Source of the DNA: Corallochytrium limacisporum
Taxonomy: Eukaryota; Opisthokonta
Reading direction: 5' to 3'
DNA length: 37,757 nt
Assembly (NCBI GenBank): GCA_002811645.1
Contig: PDIP01000097.1
Coordinates: 3,419-41,175, forward strand
Part shown: positions 37,447 through 37,757 of the stretch, in pieces
How the letters are laid out: every line of letters begins with the position of its first letter
Numbering within the stretch: the stretch's first letter is position 1
The notes under the pieces: model-generated
What the model was told of the DNA's origin: nothing
The model's input: the letters and a program-made list of their open reading frames with translations, nothing else
The model's database searches: none
Position numbers and translations under genes: made by a program

Positions 37447-37757
37447 GTGAGTGGACATTGTGGGCATGCGGGGGGTACCCAGGCTTTGTTATTTTGGGGG
37501 GGGGGATGGATGAATGGTAGGTTGATCATGGGGGGGGGGAGTCCGGGTCAACAAAAGAAGAAAATGAAAGGCGAAGTTTGACAAGGGGCCCCAAGAATGA
37601 ATTGGACTGGGTGACACCACAGAGCAAAGGCGAAGCCGGACGTGGCGGGGCAAGAATGACAAAGAGGCGTTTTCCCGGTTCCCCCTCCCGCTTCGGTGTC
37701 CCTTTGTCCTTGCTATGGCAAAAGGCTTTTGCGCTCAACCCCGGTCCCCCCCCCCCA

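Larger units (their letters stand above)
36730..37757. other. 3' flank of DUSP12 and window end, simple-sequence rich
   Basis: No gene is recognised in about 1 kb. It contains G-rich DNA at 37236-37260, an interrupted poly-T (37331-37346), a C6/G6 palindrome at 37366-37377, a (GGT)n tract at 37428-37446 and G runs near 37494-37504 and 37531-37539. The window stops in a C run, just as it starts in G-rich DNA. Confidence 0.5.

Overview
The window looks like nuclear DNA of an intron-poor eukaryote that builds cilia or flagella, most likely an opisthokont and quite possibly a zoosporic (chytrid-like) fungus. The evidence is eukaryote-only genes (eIF3i, N-myristoyltransferase, WASP, Borealin, FOCAD, DUSP12/Yvh1), two ciliary/centriolar genes (CCDC77-like and B9D1), a fungal-type ThrE/Prm10 transporter, and a spliceosomal intron with a TACTAAC branch site. 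No mobile element, tRNA, rRNA or CRISPR array was recognised. The assignment to fungi is inference; the presence of a cilium is better supported.

Layout. 417-3518 (+) is a tandem DysF-domain membrane protein, convergent with the coiled-coil gene CCDC77 (3607-5259, -). CCDC77 is head-to-head with B9D1 (6262-6804, +), which carries an in-frame TAG. Next come NMNAT (7212-7880, +), convergent with the mitochondrial protease ATP23 (7954-8490, -), then a two-domain Golgi-type glycosyltransferase (9094-11769, +), convergent with a Borealin homologue (11872-12804, -). FOCAD (13402-18432, +, one exon of 5 kb) converges on a DUF2177 membrane protein (18482-18955, -). A 1.5 kb intergenic region leads to ThrE/Prm10 (20463-22649, +) and eIF3i (23494-24956, +, one 482-nt intron), convergent with N-myristoyltransferase (25149-26561, -). 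A 3.9 kb region without a confident gene follows, holding simple repeats, GC hairpins and one ambiguous protein-like segment. Then come an Rv2258c-like methyltransferase (30419-31543, +), convergent with WASP (31802-33604, -), and finally DUSP12/Yvh1 (35755-36729, +).

Genome style. Genes alternate strands: most 3' ends meet tail-to-tail with gaps of 49-258 nt, and 5' ends are head-to-head across 0.6-3.9 kb. Runs of nine or more G or C occur only outside genes, several of them as hairpins with CCTCCCCC / GGGGGAGG arms.

The genes do not form one pathway; this is ordinary eukaryotic housekeeping sequence. The points most worth a second look are the amber codon in B9D1 (point mutation, sequence error, readthrough or recoding), the glycosyltransferase whose first domain seems to have lost its DxD motif, the intergenic GC-hairpin family, and the divergent pair of ciliary genes.
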